Assembly: GCA_046351325.1 (NCBI GenBank)
Contig: JAXLYR010000001.1
Location: 124,001-188,000, forward strand
Origin: Xiheicaenibacterium sp046351325
Lineage (GTDB): Bacteria; Myxococcota_A; Polyangia; Polyangiales; Polyangiaceae
Length of the DNA: 64,000 nt
Direction of reading: 5' to 3'
The notes under the pieces were generated by a model, which saw only the letters and a program-made list of their open reading frames with translations, did not search any database and had not been told where the DNA came from. Of this stretch, positions 30,831-39,812 are shown in pieces. Position numbers and translations under genes: made by a program. Numbering within the stretch: the first letter of the stretch is position 1; the number at the start of each line of letters is the position of its first letter.

Positions 30831-30969
30831 GCGAACGGACGTCGGCTCGCGTCCGCTCCTCGACCGTGGCGTGGTAAAGCGCCGGGAACCTCGTCCCGCG
30901 TGCGGGTCGGTTGCTCGGTCAGGGATGCAGCCACCCGAACGGTCAATCGCGGGGAGGGCACTTCCCGCC

Positions 30970-33705
30970 ATGACCGACCTTCGAAAGACTGCCTCCGCCG
31001 TTCGCCAGAGCTTCCTCGACTTCTTCAAGGAGCGCGGCCACGCCGTCGTCGCGAGCGCACCCCTCATCCCGCAGAACGACCCCACGCTGATGTTCGTGAA
31101 CGCGGGGATGGTCCAGTTCAAGGACGTCTTCACGGGGAACGACAAGCGGTCTTACACGCGCGCGGCCTCCAGCCAGAAGTGCATCCGCATCAGCGGCAAG
31201 CACAACGACCTCGAGAACGTCGGCGTGACGGCGCGCCATCACACGTTCTTCGAGATGCTCGGCAACTTCAGCTTCGGCGACTACTTCAAGGAGGACGCGA
31301 TCGCGTTCGCGTGGGACTACCTCACGCGCGTCGTCGACCTACCGAAGGATCGGCTCGTCGTGTCGATCTTCGCCGGTGAGGCTGGCCTGCCCGCCGACGA
31401 AGAGGCCGCCACGATTTGGAAGAAGGTCACCGGCTTCGGCGACGACCGCATCCTGCGCCTCGGCATGAAGGACAACTTCTGGTCGATGGGTGACACGGGC
31501 CCGTGCGGCCCTTGCTCCGAGATCCACTTCTTCCACGGCGCGGAGCCCAACGTTTCGACGTTCGGTGACGAGCCGCGCATCGACGGCCTCGGCTGGACCG
31601 AGATTTGGAACCTCGTCTTCATGCAGTTCAACCGCGCTGAGAAAGACGGGCCGCTCGTGGCGCTGCCCGCGCCGAGCATCGACACCGGGATGGGCCTCGA
31701 GCGGATCTCGTGCGCAGTCCAGGGCGTGACGAGCAACTACGACACCGACCTCCTGCGCGAGCTCGTCGAGGTCGCGGCGCGCGTGTCGGGCAAGGCCTAC
31801 GGCGGGACCACCGCGGACGACGACGTCTCGATGCGCGTCATCGCGGACCACGCGCGCACGACGGCGTTCCTCATCGCCGAAGGCGTGATGCCCGAGAAGC
31901 AGAAGCGCGAGTACATCCTGCGGCGCGTGATGCGCCGGGCGATCCGCCACGGACATCGGCTCGGCATCGAGAAGCCGTTCCTCCACGAGGCCGCGCTCCG
32001 CGTCGTCGATCTGATGGGGGACACGTACCCCGAGCTCCGCGAGCGTCGCGAGGCGATCGCGCGCGTCGCCGAGGACGAAGAGGTCCGGTTCCGCGCGACG
32101 CTGAAGCGTGGCGTGAAGATCCTCGACGAGCGCTTCTCCGAGATGCGCGAGAAGAACGAGAACAAGCTCTCCGCCGAGCTCGCGGCCGATCTCTACACGA
32201 CGTACGGCTTCCCGCTCGACCTCACCGAGGTCATCGCGCGCGAGTCGAACTTCGAGGTCGATGCCGACGGCGCGGAGAAGATCATCAAGGGCGCGGCCGA
32301 GGCCGACGGCCCGATCGATCCCAACGCTGCGCTCGATCCGATTTACCACCAGCTCAAGGCCGAGGTCGGCGCGGTGACCTTCACGGGCTACGAGCGCGAG
32401 GCTGGTGACAGCGAGATCGTCGCCATCCTCAAGGTCGAGCGCGACGGCGACGGCGACAAAGCGCGCATCGTCCGCGAGCGCGTCAGCACGATCACCGGCC
32501 CCGCCGTGGTCGAGCTCGTCGTGCGCGCGACTCCGTTCTACGCCGAGAGCGGCGGGCAGGTCGGCGACTCGGGTGCGATCACGGGCGCCGCGGGCGCGCA
32601 CGTCGAGGTCTCGGATACGCAGCGACCTCTCACGGGTCTCGTCGTCCACGAGGGACGTTTGACGCAGGGTTCGCTCTCGATCGGGGACAAGGTCCACCTC
32701 GAGATCGACCACGCGAAGCGGAGCGCGACACGTCGCAACCACTCGGCGACCCACCTCTTGCACTGGGCGCTGCGGACGGTGCTCGGCGAGCACGCCACGC
32801 AGAAGGGCTCGCGCGTCGCGCCCGACATGCTGCGCTTCGACTTCGTGCACAACCGCCCGCTCAGTCGCGAGGAGATCGAGCGCGTCGAGGATCTCGTGAA
32901 CGCGAAGATCCTCACGAACGAGCCGGTCCTCACCGAGGTCCTCGCGATCGACGAGGCGCGCAAGCGCGGCGCGGTCGCGATCTTCGAGGAGAAATACGGC
33001 GACGTCGTGCGCATGCTCACGATGACGCGCGACTCGGTCGAGCTCTGCGGCGGCACGCACGCGCGCGCTCTCGGTGACATCGGCATGTTCAGGATCGAGT
33101 CGGAGAGCAGCGTCGCGGCCGGTGTCCGCCGCGTGTTCGCGTCGACTGGGTTCAACGCGCTCGCGGAGGTTCGCGCGCTCGAGAACGGCATGGCGAAGGT
33201 CCGCCAGCTCGTGCGCGCGCAGGGCGGTGACGTCCTCGACAAGGTCGGCAAGCTCGTCGCGCACGAGCGCGAGCTCGAGCGGAAGATCACGGAGCTCGAG
33301 CGCAAGCTGCTCGAGGGCGGCGGCAGCGGCGGTGGGCTCGATGCGATGCTCGCCTCGGCGAAGGAGCTCGCCGGCGTTCGCGTGCTCGCGGTCCGTTTGC
33401 CTGACGGGACGCAAGCGGGTCCGCTGCGCGAGCTCTGCGAGAAGCTCCGCGACAAGCTCGGCGAGCGCAGCGCCGTTTGCCTCGCCACGCGCGCGGGCGA
33501 CAAAGCGCAGCTCTGCATCATGGTGTCGAAGGGCGCGACCGATCGGCTGAAGGCAGGCGAGATCATCCGCGAGGTCGCCGCGAAGGTCGGCGGCTCGGGC
33601 GGTGGTCGCCCCGACATGGCGCAGGCCGGCGGCGCCGACGTGAACGGGATCGACGCGGCGCTCGCGACGTTCAACGAGGTCGCGGCACGGCTCCTCGCGA
33701 GCTGA
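30970..33705 (+). CDS. alaS: Alanyl-tRNA synthetase
   Basis: The 911-residue protein is a full-length AlaRS. The class II aminoacylation core begins with RKTASAVRQSFLDFFKERGH and KCIRISGKHNDLENVG. The editing domain follows with HSATHLLHWAL and the C-terminal zinc/editing segment CGGTHARALGDIG. The C-Ala-like end has the coiled segment AHERELERKITELERKLLE and GGGRPDMAQAGG. It charges tRNA-Ala and clears Ser/Gly errors. ATG 30970 is the family start; earlier in-frame codons have no homology. Confidence 0.98.
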   Translation: MTDLRKTASAVRQSFLDFFKERGHAVVASAPLIPQNDPTLMFVNAGMVQFKDVFTGNDKRSYTRAASSQKCIRISGKHNDLENVGVTARHHTFFEMLGNFSFGDYFKEDAIAFAWDYLTRVVDLPKDRLVVSIFAGEAGLPADEEAATIWKKVTGFGDDRILRLGMKDNFWSMGDTGPCGPCSEIHFFHGAEPNVSTFGDEPRIDGLGWTEIWNLVFMQFNRAEKDGPLVALPAPSIDTGMGLERISCAVQGVTSNYDTDLLRELVEVAARVSGKAYGGTTADDDVSMRVIADHARTTAFLIAEGVMPEKQKREYILRRVMRRAIRHGHRLGIEKPFLHEAALRVVDLMGDTYPELRERREAIARVAEDEEVRFRATLKRGVKILDERFSEMREKNENKLSAELAADLYTTYGFPLDLTEVIARESNFEVDADGAEKIIKGAAEADGPIDPNAALDPIYHQLKAEVGAVTFTGYEREAGDSEIVAILKVERDGDGDKARIVRERVSTITGPAVVELVVRATPFYAESGGQVGDSGAITGAAGAHVEVSDTQRPLTGLVVHEGRLTQGSLSIGDKVHLEIDHAKRSATRRNHSATHLLHWALRTVLGEHATQKGSRVAPDMLRFDFVHNRPLSREEIERVEDLVNAKILTNEPVLTEVLAIDEARKRGAVAIFEEKYGDVVRMLTMTRDSVELCGGTHARALGDIGMFRIESESSVAAGVRRVFASTGFNALAEVRALENGMAKVRQLVRAQGGDVLDKVGKLVAHERELERKITELERKLLEGGGSGGGLDAMLASAKELAGVRVLAVRLPDGTQAGPLRELCEKLRDKLGERSAVCLATRAGDKAQLCIMVSKGATDRLKAGEIIREVAAKVGGSGGGRPDMAQAGGADVNGIDAALATFNEVAARLLAS

Positions 33706-33729
33706 CGATCGGAGCCGCGAGCGCGCGGC

Positions 33730-36303
33730 TCAGCGCAGCAGCAAGAAGGCGATCAACAAGCCCGCGGCGATCCCCAGGCCGAGGCCGATGCCGATGAAGA
33801 GCGCGGCCGTTCCCGAGAGATCGCGCACGCTCGACACGAGCCCTGCCTTTGGGGGCTCGCGTCGGTTCGTGAGCATCGTGGGATCGTTCCAACCCGAAGA
33901 CGGGAGCTGCGCGAAGTTGGGGATCGACGGAGGGGGTGCCGGGACGCTCTGGCGGTTCTGCGCGTGAGCCTGCGCCTTCGCGAGCGTCTCCTGCGAGTTC
34001 ATGCGCACCGTCGACTTGATGCCAGGTTCCCCTGAGGTGATCGGCGTCGTCTGGCGCTCGACCTCTTCGGGCGACATGCGCGCCGTAGCCTTCAGTCCGC
34101 GCAGTCCGTCGGCGTCAGGCTCGGCCTCCGCGATGGGGTTGTGCGTCTGGATGTATCCGCCACCGAGCGCACGAGGATCGGCCTGCGCCTGTCCATACCC
34201 CGAAGGTGCGGACGGAGCGGGGGGTGCAAACGCGACGGCTTGCCCGAAGTTCGGCTGCGCGTAGAGCGGGTTCGGCCCCGTGTTCGCCGGTGCTGCTTGC
34301 GGGCTGAAGCGCGACGGCACTTGCACGGGAGCCTGCGCCGCGGGCGCTCCGGCGGACTCGCTCATCACGAGGGTTTTGGCCTGCGGGGCCTTCTGTGCCG
34401 GCTCGTGGTGTGGATCGGGCTGCGTGACCTCGCTTCGACCGAGGGCGTCGGGGCTCGGGCTCGCGGTCGGCTCGCGAATGAAGGTCGCAGGCTCGTCTTC
34501 GTCGTTGTCCGCGGGGGGAGCGGTCGGCTGCGCGACCTCGCGCGTCGGCTCGGGTCGAGGTGCGCTGTTTCGTGTGGGCAGCGCGCTCTCCTCCATGCGG
34601 GCCGTCGACGCGATCGGTGTGCGCCCCTGCTCCAAACCGGTGATCACCGCGGCTGTCGCGCCGCTCGGAGACTCGTGCGGCGACGTGGGCGTGAGCCCCG
34701 TCTCCGTTTGTTTGGTGCGACGGATGGGCTGCCGCTCGGTACGACTCGGCGTGCGATCCACGGGCGCGCGTTGTTGCGGGTTGGTCGGTGCGCGCGCCGG
34801 GCGTTGCTGCGGAGACGCTGCGGCCGCGTTCATCGGATCGGTGCGGATCTCGACGGGCTTGCCCACCGCACCCACCGCGACCGCAGTCGACGAAGCGAGC
34901 GGAGCGCGGGGCGCGACCCCACTCTGCATCGAGTCGAGCGTCGTTTGACTCGCGAGTTGAGGTCGCGCGACACCCGCTGAAGCGACGGTCGCGGCGGCTG
35001 CGCGCGTTGGACCGGACGGCGCGTCCACGGCGGGCGCGTCGCCGAGCGTCGGCCACTCTTCGTTCTCGGATCGGGTGAGTGTGCGCGGCTCGTCGGTGCT
35101 CGAGATCGCCGCTTGCTCCGCGGTCTCGGGCTGCATGAGGAACGTCCGCGGCTCGTCGTCGTCGTCGATGCGCTGCTCGGGATCCGTCGCCGTCGGCTGA
35201 GGCGTAGGCTGCCCGTTCGTGGGGACGGTGGCAGGGGCGTCGTTGGCGCGCCCGAGTCGAACACCACGCAGAGGCGTCGCGCCGAGAGGACCGCCGATCG
35301 CCATGCGCGTGGGATTGGACACGACCTCCTGCGGCGCGACCTCGACGGGAGCCTCACGCGGAGCGGGGCGCAGGTTGTCGGGGAGGACGACGTTGCCGCC
35401 GTCGGGGAGCTTCGGCAGCACTGCCACGAGCTCGTCGCGAAAGACGTCCGCCGTCTGCTGTCGCTCGCCCGGCCACTTGGCGAGCGCCTTCAGGATGATG
35501 GTCTCGAGCTCGGGATGAAGGTCGCGCCGCAGTTCGCTCGGAGGTCGCGGTCGCGCGTGAATGTGCCGCATCGCCGTGTGGAGCGGCGTCTCGCCGGCGA
35601 ACGGGAGCTCACCGGTGACAAGTTGGTAAAGGAGCACGCCACACGCGTAGATGTCGCTGCGCCCATCGATCTCGCCCCCGCGACACTGCTCCGGAGACAT
35701 GTACGCGGGCGTTCCGACGATGGTGCCGACGCGCGTGAGCGCGGTCTTCGTCACGTAGGACGGGGTCTCCTCACCACCGGGGTTCTTCGCGACGTCGAGG
35801 ATCTTCGCGATCCCGAAATCGAGGACCTTCGCGCGCTCACCACCAGGCTCCGCTGGCTCGACGACGAGGAGGATGTTCTCGGGCTTGAGGTCGCGGTGAA
35901 CGATGCCCTTCGAGTGGGCCATCGAGAGCGCCGAACACACCTGCGCGAGCACGAGCACCGCGCGCGTCTGGCGCATCGGCCGCTCCTGAACGAGGGCCTT
36001 CAGGAGGTCGACGCCCTGCGCCAACTCCATCGAGATGAAGGCCTCGTCGCCCTCGACCCCCCAGTCGAGCACCTCGACGACGTTCGGGTGGTTGAGATGC
36101 GAGGCCGCTCGCGCTTCACGCTCGAAGCGCTTCAGCACCATCGTGTCGCGCGTGAGCTCGCGCTTCAGGATTTTGACCGCAACGGGGCAGCCGCGCTTCT
36201 GATCGAACGCGGCGTAGACCGTCGCCATGCCGCCCTTGCCCAGGACGCGATCGATACGGAAGCGCCCGATCAGGGTTTGACCGATCAAGCCCCCGGGCTC
36301 CAT
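33730..36303 (-). CDS. Ser/Thr protein kinase with long linker and C-terminal TM anchor
   Basis: The 857-residue protein has a kinase domain at about 12-290: GKGGMATVY, K44, HRD 136-138, DFG 162-164 and GTPAYMSPEQ. A ~530-residue Pro/Ala/Thr-rich disordered stretch follows, with repeated short acidic motifs such as PRTFLMQ, PRTLTRS, PTLGDAP and TARMEESA, possible phosphosites. A single TM helix lies at the very end (about 833-855, GTAALFIGIGLGLGIAAGLL). The tail-anchored layout puts the kinase on the cytoplasmic face. It is convergent with alaS (24 bp). Confidence 0.92.
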   Translation of the reverse strand: MEPGGLIGQTLIGRFRIDRVLGKGGMATVYAAFDQKRGCPVAVKILKRELTRDTMVLKRFEREARAASHLNHPNVVEVLDWGVEGDEAFISMELAQGVDLLKALVQERPMRQTRAVLVLAQVCSALSMAHSKGIVHRDLKPENILLVVEPAEPGGERAKVLDFGIAKILDVAKNPGGEETPSYVTKTALTRVGTIVGTPAYMSPEQCRGGEIDGRSDIYACGVLLYQLVTGELPFAGETPLHTAMRHIHARPRPPSELRRDLHPELETIILKALAKWPGERQQTADVFRDELVAVLPKLPDGGNVVLPDNLRPAPREAPVEVAPQEVVSNPTRMAIGGPLGATPLRGVRLGRANDAPATVPTNGQPTPQPTATDPEQRIDDDDEPRTFLMQPETAEQAAISSTDEPRTLTRSENEEWPTLGDAPAVDAPSGPTRAAAATVASAGVARPQLASQTTLDSMQSGVAPRAPLASSTAVAVGAVGKPVEIRTDPMNAAAASPQQRPARAPTNPQQRAPVDRTPSRTERQPIRRTKQTETGLTPTSPHESPSGATAAVITGLEQGRTPIASTARMEESALPTRNSAPRPEPTREVAQPTAPPADNDEDEPATFIREPTASPSPDALGRSEVTQPDPHHEPAQKAPQAKTLVMSESAGAPAAQAPVQVPSRFSPQAAPANTGPNPLYAQPNFGQAVAFAPPAPSAPSGYGQAQADPRALGGGYIQTHNPIAEAEPDADGLRGLKATARMSPEEVERQTTPITSGEPGIKSTVRMNSQETLAKAQAHAQNRQSVPAPPPSIPNFAQLPSSGWNDPTMLTNRREPPKAGLVSSVRDLSGTAALFIGIGLGLGIAAGLLIAFLLLR

Positions 36304-36332
36304 TCCTGCGCCAGCCTAACATGTTGGGGGGC

Positions 36333-36464
36333 GCGCGCAGCGCGGGGGGGCGAACTGAGCCCCCCGAATATTCCGGGGGTGCGCGTAGCGCGGGGGGGCG
36401 AACTGAGCCCCCCGAATATTCTGGGGGCGCGCGCAGCGCGGGGGGGCGAACTGAGCCCCCCGAT
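36333..36464. repeat. 48-bp tandem repeat, 2.8 copies, hairpin-forming
   Basis: Three near-identical units start at 36333, 36381 and 36429 with a strict 48-bp period. Each contains a C/G-run hairpin: a GGGGGGG run, CGAACTGAG, then CCCCCC, with CGAATATTC-type palindromes between units. The element lies upstream of the kinase start and is not coding on either strand in a convincing way. Such G/C-run hairpins bordering a CGAACTGAG core look like a dispersed myxobacterial repeat family. Confidence 0.85.
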
Positions 36465-36902
36465 GTTGGAGCACCGCTCGCGATCGCCGCAGTCCCTGTG
36501 CGTTGGGGGAGCGCTTGACGGTGGAGGTGTTCGTGTGTCAGCCTTTGGCTGTCCACTGTGTGGGAGCCATGGGGCTTCCCGGTTGGAGCTGAGAAACGCG
36601 AGCCGCACCTCCTGGGCGGAGGCTGCGGTCCTATCGACCCCAGGCACGCGTCGCTGCGATATCGAGGCCGCGCGAGCCGTGGTGTGGGTCACACAGCCCG
36701 AGTCCGATTCCACGATCCCAGCTGTGCGCCACGGTTTCCTCCGCATCGCGGAGTGGCGCGCGACAATTCACACGAGCCAACCTTTTTTCGCTTCGCGAAA
36801 AAGACATGGCCCGCAAAGCGAACGGGGCCCAACCCCGTTCACGACTCGCCGCACCCCTCTGCGGCGCCAGCCACGCACCGAACGGTGCTGAAGAGCATTG
36901 CA
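36465..36902. other. Intergenic region without a supported gene
   Basis: About 440 bp between the 48-bp repeats and the HARE-HTH gene. It holds a hairpin TTTTTTCGC-TTC-GCGAAAAA near 36784-36803 and a perfect 8-bp stem GAACGGGG/CCCCGTTC (36820-36827 with 36833-36840). The latter is about 60 bp before the next start, so both could affect its expression. Open frames here lack RBS and family match. Confidence 0.5.
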
Positions 36903-38813
36903 ATGACATTCACAGACGCCGCCGTTGAGGTGCTGCGCCTCGTAGGCCGCCCGCTTCACTACAAAGAGATCACGGACGTCGCGATCGAGAAGAACCTGCT
37001 GAGCCACATCGGCAAGAAGCCGGAGAACATGATGGCCGCGCGGCTCGCGGCGCTGGCGAAGAAAGAGTCGCCCGACTGCCCGCTCGTGCGCATCAAGCCC
37101 GGCGTCTTCGCGCTTCGCGAGTGGGACGCTCGCACGCTCAAAGAGGGCTCGCGTCGCGGTGGCAAGCGCTCGCGACCCGAAGAGGCAGCGAGCGACGCAC
37201 CCCCGCCGGAGGGCGTCGACACCGCCGCCGCCGAGGCCGACGAGCCGGCCGAGGAAGAAGACGTCGATCTCGAGGCCGCCGACGAGGCCCTCGATGAAGC
37301 GGCCCACGCCGACGACGAGGTCGCAGCGCAGCCCGAGGAGGCAGCCCCCGTTGAGGCTCCGGCCGTCGAAGAGCAAGCTTCGGTTGCTGTCGCAGCGGCG
37401 CTCATCGGCGCGCTCGCGCCCGAGGACGACGACGACGAGGTCCTCGTCCCGCGAAAGAGCGCTGCCGCTCCTGAGCGCGAGCGCGAGCCGGCCCCCGAGC
37501 GCCGCGCGCCGGCTCCGCGCGCCGCACGGCCCAAATCCGATTCGCCGCCCGCCGAGGCCCGCGAGAAGGACGAGGAAGAAGAGGACGCAGACGAGAGCGA
37601 GCGCGCCCCCGAAGAGAAGATGCGCGCCGAGCTCGTCGCTGGCGCGGCGGATCTCTTCGATGAAGAAGAGGACGACGACCAGCCCATCTTCGGCGGGAGC
37701 GAAGACGATCGCGCCGGAGATTCTCAAGCGGGTCGTCGTCGCCGTCGTCGTCGTCGTCGTGGCCGCGGCGCAGTCGGTGATGCGTCGCTGCCCACGTACA
37801 CCGCAACGCCCGTCGACGCGGTCGCTCCTGCTCCCGCACCCGTCGCCGCCGAGGCTCGCCCGGCCGCTCCGCAGAATCGCCCCGAAGAGCGCCGCGAAGA
37901 GCGTCGCGAACGAGAGCGTGACCGGGACCGCGACCGAGATCGGGATCGCGACCGCGACCGGGATCGCGACCGTGATCGCGATCGCGACCGCGAGATCGAG
38001 GCAGCTGCGCCGCTCGACGATCTCGCGGGGCGCGAGCTCGGCGACGTCATCGCGCAGCTCCTCGCGTCGGGCTTCGATCGCAACCTCGGGCCGGTCTCGC
38101 TCCGCCAGATCGCTGATCTCGCGCAGCGTCGCGGCAAGATGTCGCTCGAGCCGTCGCAGGCGCAGTCGCTCGTCGCGGCTGCGGTGCGCGCCGACAACCA
38201 CCGTCGGCTCGCGACCGGCCTGCGTCCTCGCTTCCGCTTCCACGGCGGCCGCATCGGTCTCACCGACTGGGTGCTCAGCCCCGAGCTCGCCACCGCCGAG
38301 GCCGAGGCTCTCGCCGCCGTCGAGCGCTACCGTGAGGCCGCTCGCCGCGCGTTCTCGAGGAAAATCTCTGAGCTCCCGGGCCACGCGTTCGTCGAGCTCT
38401 GTGTCCTCGCGCTCGAGCGCGTCGGGGTCCAACAGCTCCGCGCCGTGCGGCGCGCGGGCATCCCGGGCCACGAGACGCACTTCGCCGCCGTGTTGAAGAC
38501 GCCGGTCGACGAGCTTCGCCTCGCGATCGTCATCGTTCGCCGCGAGGGTCGCGAGCTCGGCCGCGAGCGCGTGACCGAGCTGCGCGGCGCGCTCCACCAC
38601 TACAGCGCGACGGCCGGGTGGATCTTCACGTCCGGCCAGGTCCTGAGCGGCGCCTACGAAGAGGCCTCGGCGCAGGGCGTCGCGCCGGTCTCGGTCACGG
38701 ACAGCGCAGCGCTCGCCAAGCTCTGCGAAGAGAACGAGGTCGCGGTCATCCGCTCGCGGCTCCCGATCGCCATCCCTGACGTCGACCTCCTCGAGGCCCT
38801 CCGTGCTTCGTGA
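36903..38813 (+). CDS. HARE-HTH / Mrr-like fusion protein with low-complexity middle
   Basis: The 636-residue protein starts with a HARE-HTH (winged helix, residues ~3-83): FTDAAVEVLRLVGRPLHYKE and MMAARLAALAKKES. The middle is strongly acidic (84-330), with a nine-Arg run and then 12 Arg-Asp dipeptides (residues 339-362). The C-terminus (about 485-636) resembles a degenerate Mrr/PD-(D/E)XK domain: HAFVELCVLALERVG, RLAIVIVRREG and WIFTSGQVLSGAYEEA. The catalytic E-x-K trio is not clearly present. HARE-HTH modules link chromatin and DNA-modification factors. A DNA-associated role is inferred. The start overlaps nothing; the next gene overlaps the stop. Confidence 0.8.
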   Translation: MTFTDAAVEVLRLVGRPLHYKEITDVAIEKNLLSHIGKKPENMMAARLAALAKKESPDCPLVRIKPGVFALREWDARTLKEGSRRGGKRSRPEEAASDAPPPEGVDTAAAEADEPAEEEDVDLEAADEALDEAAHADDEVAAQPEEAAPVEAPAVEEQASVAVAAALIGALAPEDDDDEVLVPRKSAAAPEREREPAPERRAPAPRAARPKSDSPPAEAREKDEEEEDADESERAPEEKMRAELVAGAADLFDEEEDDDQPIFGGSEDDRAGDSQAGRRRRRRRRRGRGAVGDASLPTYTATPVDAVAPAPAPVAAEARPAAPQNRPEERREERRERERDRDRDRDRDRDRDRDRDRDRDRDREIEAAAPLDDLAGRELGDVIAQLLASGFDRNLGPVSLRQIADLAQRRGKMSLEPSQAQSLVAAAVRADNHRRLATGLRPRFRFHGGRIGLTDWVLSPELATAEAEALAAVERYREAARRAFSRKISELPGHAFVELCVLALERVGVQQLRAVRRAGIPGHETHFAAVLKTPVDELRLAIVIVRREGRELGRERVTELRGALHHYSATAGWIFTSGQVLSGAYEEASAQGVAPVSVTDSAALAKLCEENEVAVIRSRLPIAIPDVDLLEALRAS

Positions 38814-39690
38814 GCGGCTGCTGCCCGTCGGGGTCGTGGCGCTCGGCCTCGCCGCGACGGGCTGCCCGCCGCCCCCGCCGAAGTCGGCGTTCCCGACCGC
38901 GGACGACGCTCTCGGCAGGATGCACGCTTGCTACGACTGCGCGGTCGGCCTGCAGGGCACCGCCAAGGTCGACGTCGTCACGAAGAAGGGCCGGGTGAAG
39001 GGCGAGGTCTACCTCTTCGCCATCAACCCCGAGAGCGTTCGCTTTGACGTTGTTAGCCCATTCGGGGCCGGGATTTACACGCTCACCTCTGACGGCAAGG
39101 ACTTCAAGCTCGCCGACCAAGAGCAGAAGACCTTCTTCTACGGTCCCGCGAACGCCTGCAACCTCGCCCGCTTCACGCAGGTCAACGTGCCGCCGCATGC
39201 GCTCGTCTCCTTGCTGCGCGGTGAGGCTCCGGTCCTCGCGCACACCCCCGACGAGGCCTCGATCAGCTGGGAAGGCGGCGACTACAAGATCGTCCTCCGA
39301 TCGAAGAACGAGGCCGTCGAGGAGATCCACCTCGAGGTCCGTCGCGAGGACCTCGAGAAGCCCTGGGCCGAGCAGCGCGTGCGCGTCACGAGCGTCCGCG
39401 TCGAGCAAGGGGGGCAGAACCTCTACACAGCCGAGCTCAAGGACTACAAGGCGACGACGACAGCGCCGCCGCGTCCGGGCGACGAGGATCTCGGTGAGGA
39501 TCCGACGCCGCCGAGCGGCCCTGCGTGCGACGCCGAGTACCCCTCGGAGATCCGCTTCCGCGTGCCGAAGACGAAGGATGACGTCGTCTTCGAATACAAG
39601 GAGGCGAAGTGGAATCCGCCGCTCATCGAGGGCACGTTCACGCAGCCAGTCCCCGGTGGAATGACAGAGGCCTTCGTCACCTGTGAGTGA
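38803..39690 (+). CDS. LolB/DUF4292-like outer-membrane lipoprotein
   Basis: The 295-residue protein has a lipobox ending LAATGC and a Pro-rich tether. A half-barrel fold is suggested by GTAKVDVVTKKGRVKGEVYL, VSPFGAGIYTLTSDG and QKTFFYG. This matches LolB-like or DUF4292 proteins that bind lipids in the periplasm. The C-terminal ~90 residues are acidic (PGDEDLGEDP). The start is GTG 38803, overlapping the preceding stop by 11 nt, so the two are probably co-translated. Confidence 0.75.
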   Translation: MLRERLLPVGVVALGLAATGCPPPPPKSAFPTADDALGRMHACYDCAVGLQGTAKVDVVTKKGRVKGEVYLFAINPESVRFDVVSPFGAGIYTLTSDGKDFKLADQEQKTFFYGPANACNLARFTQVNVPPHALVSLLRGEAPVLAHTPDEASISWEGGDYKIVLRSKNEAVEEIHLEVRREDLEKPWAEQRVRVTSVRVEQGGQNLYTAELKDYKATTTAPPRPGDEDLGEDPTPPSGPACDAEYPSEIRFRVPKTKDDVVFEYKEAKWNPPLIEGTFTQPVPGGMTEAFVTCE

Positions 39691-39812
39691 CAGCGGCGTC
39701 AGGACGGGGCGCTAGCTCGGCCTCGTGCGCGTCGCCTGAGGGCTCGACGCGAAACATCGACCCAGTCAGAATGCGGACGAGGGAGGCGTGGCTCCCTCGG
39801 ACGCGAGGTGAA

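Noticed and set aside
36285..36746. Minus-strand frame across the 48-bp repeats
   Set aside because: Its sequence only mirrors the repeat (GGLSSPPRA units), with no ribosome-binding site or family match.
37917..37988. Arg-Asp DNA repeat as a CRISPR or satellite
   Set aside because: It is in frame inside a gene and encodes a dipeptide tract; there are no spacers.
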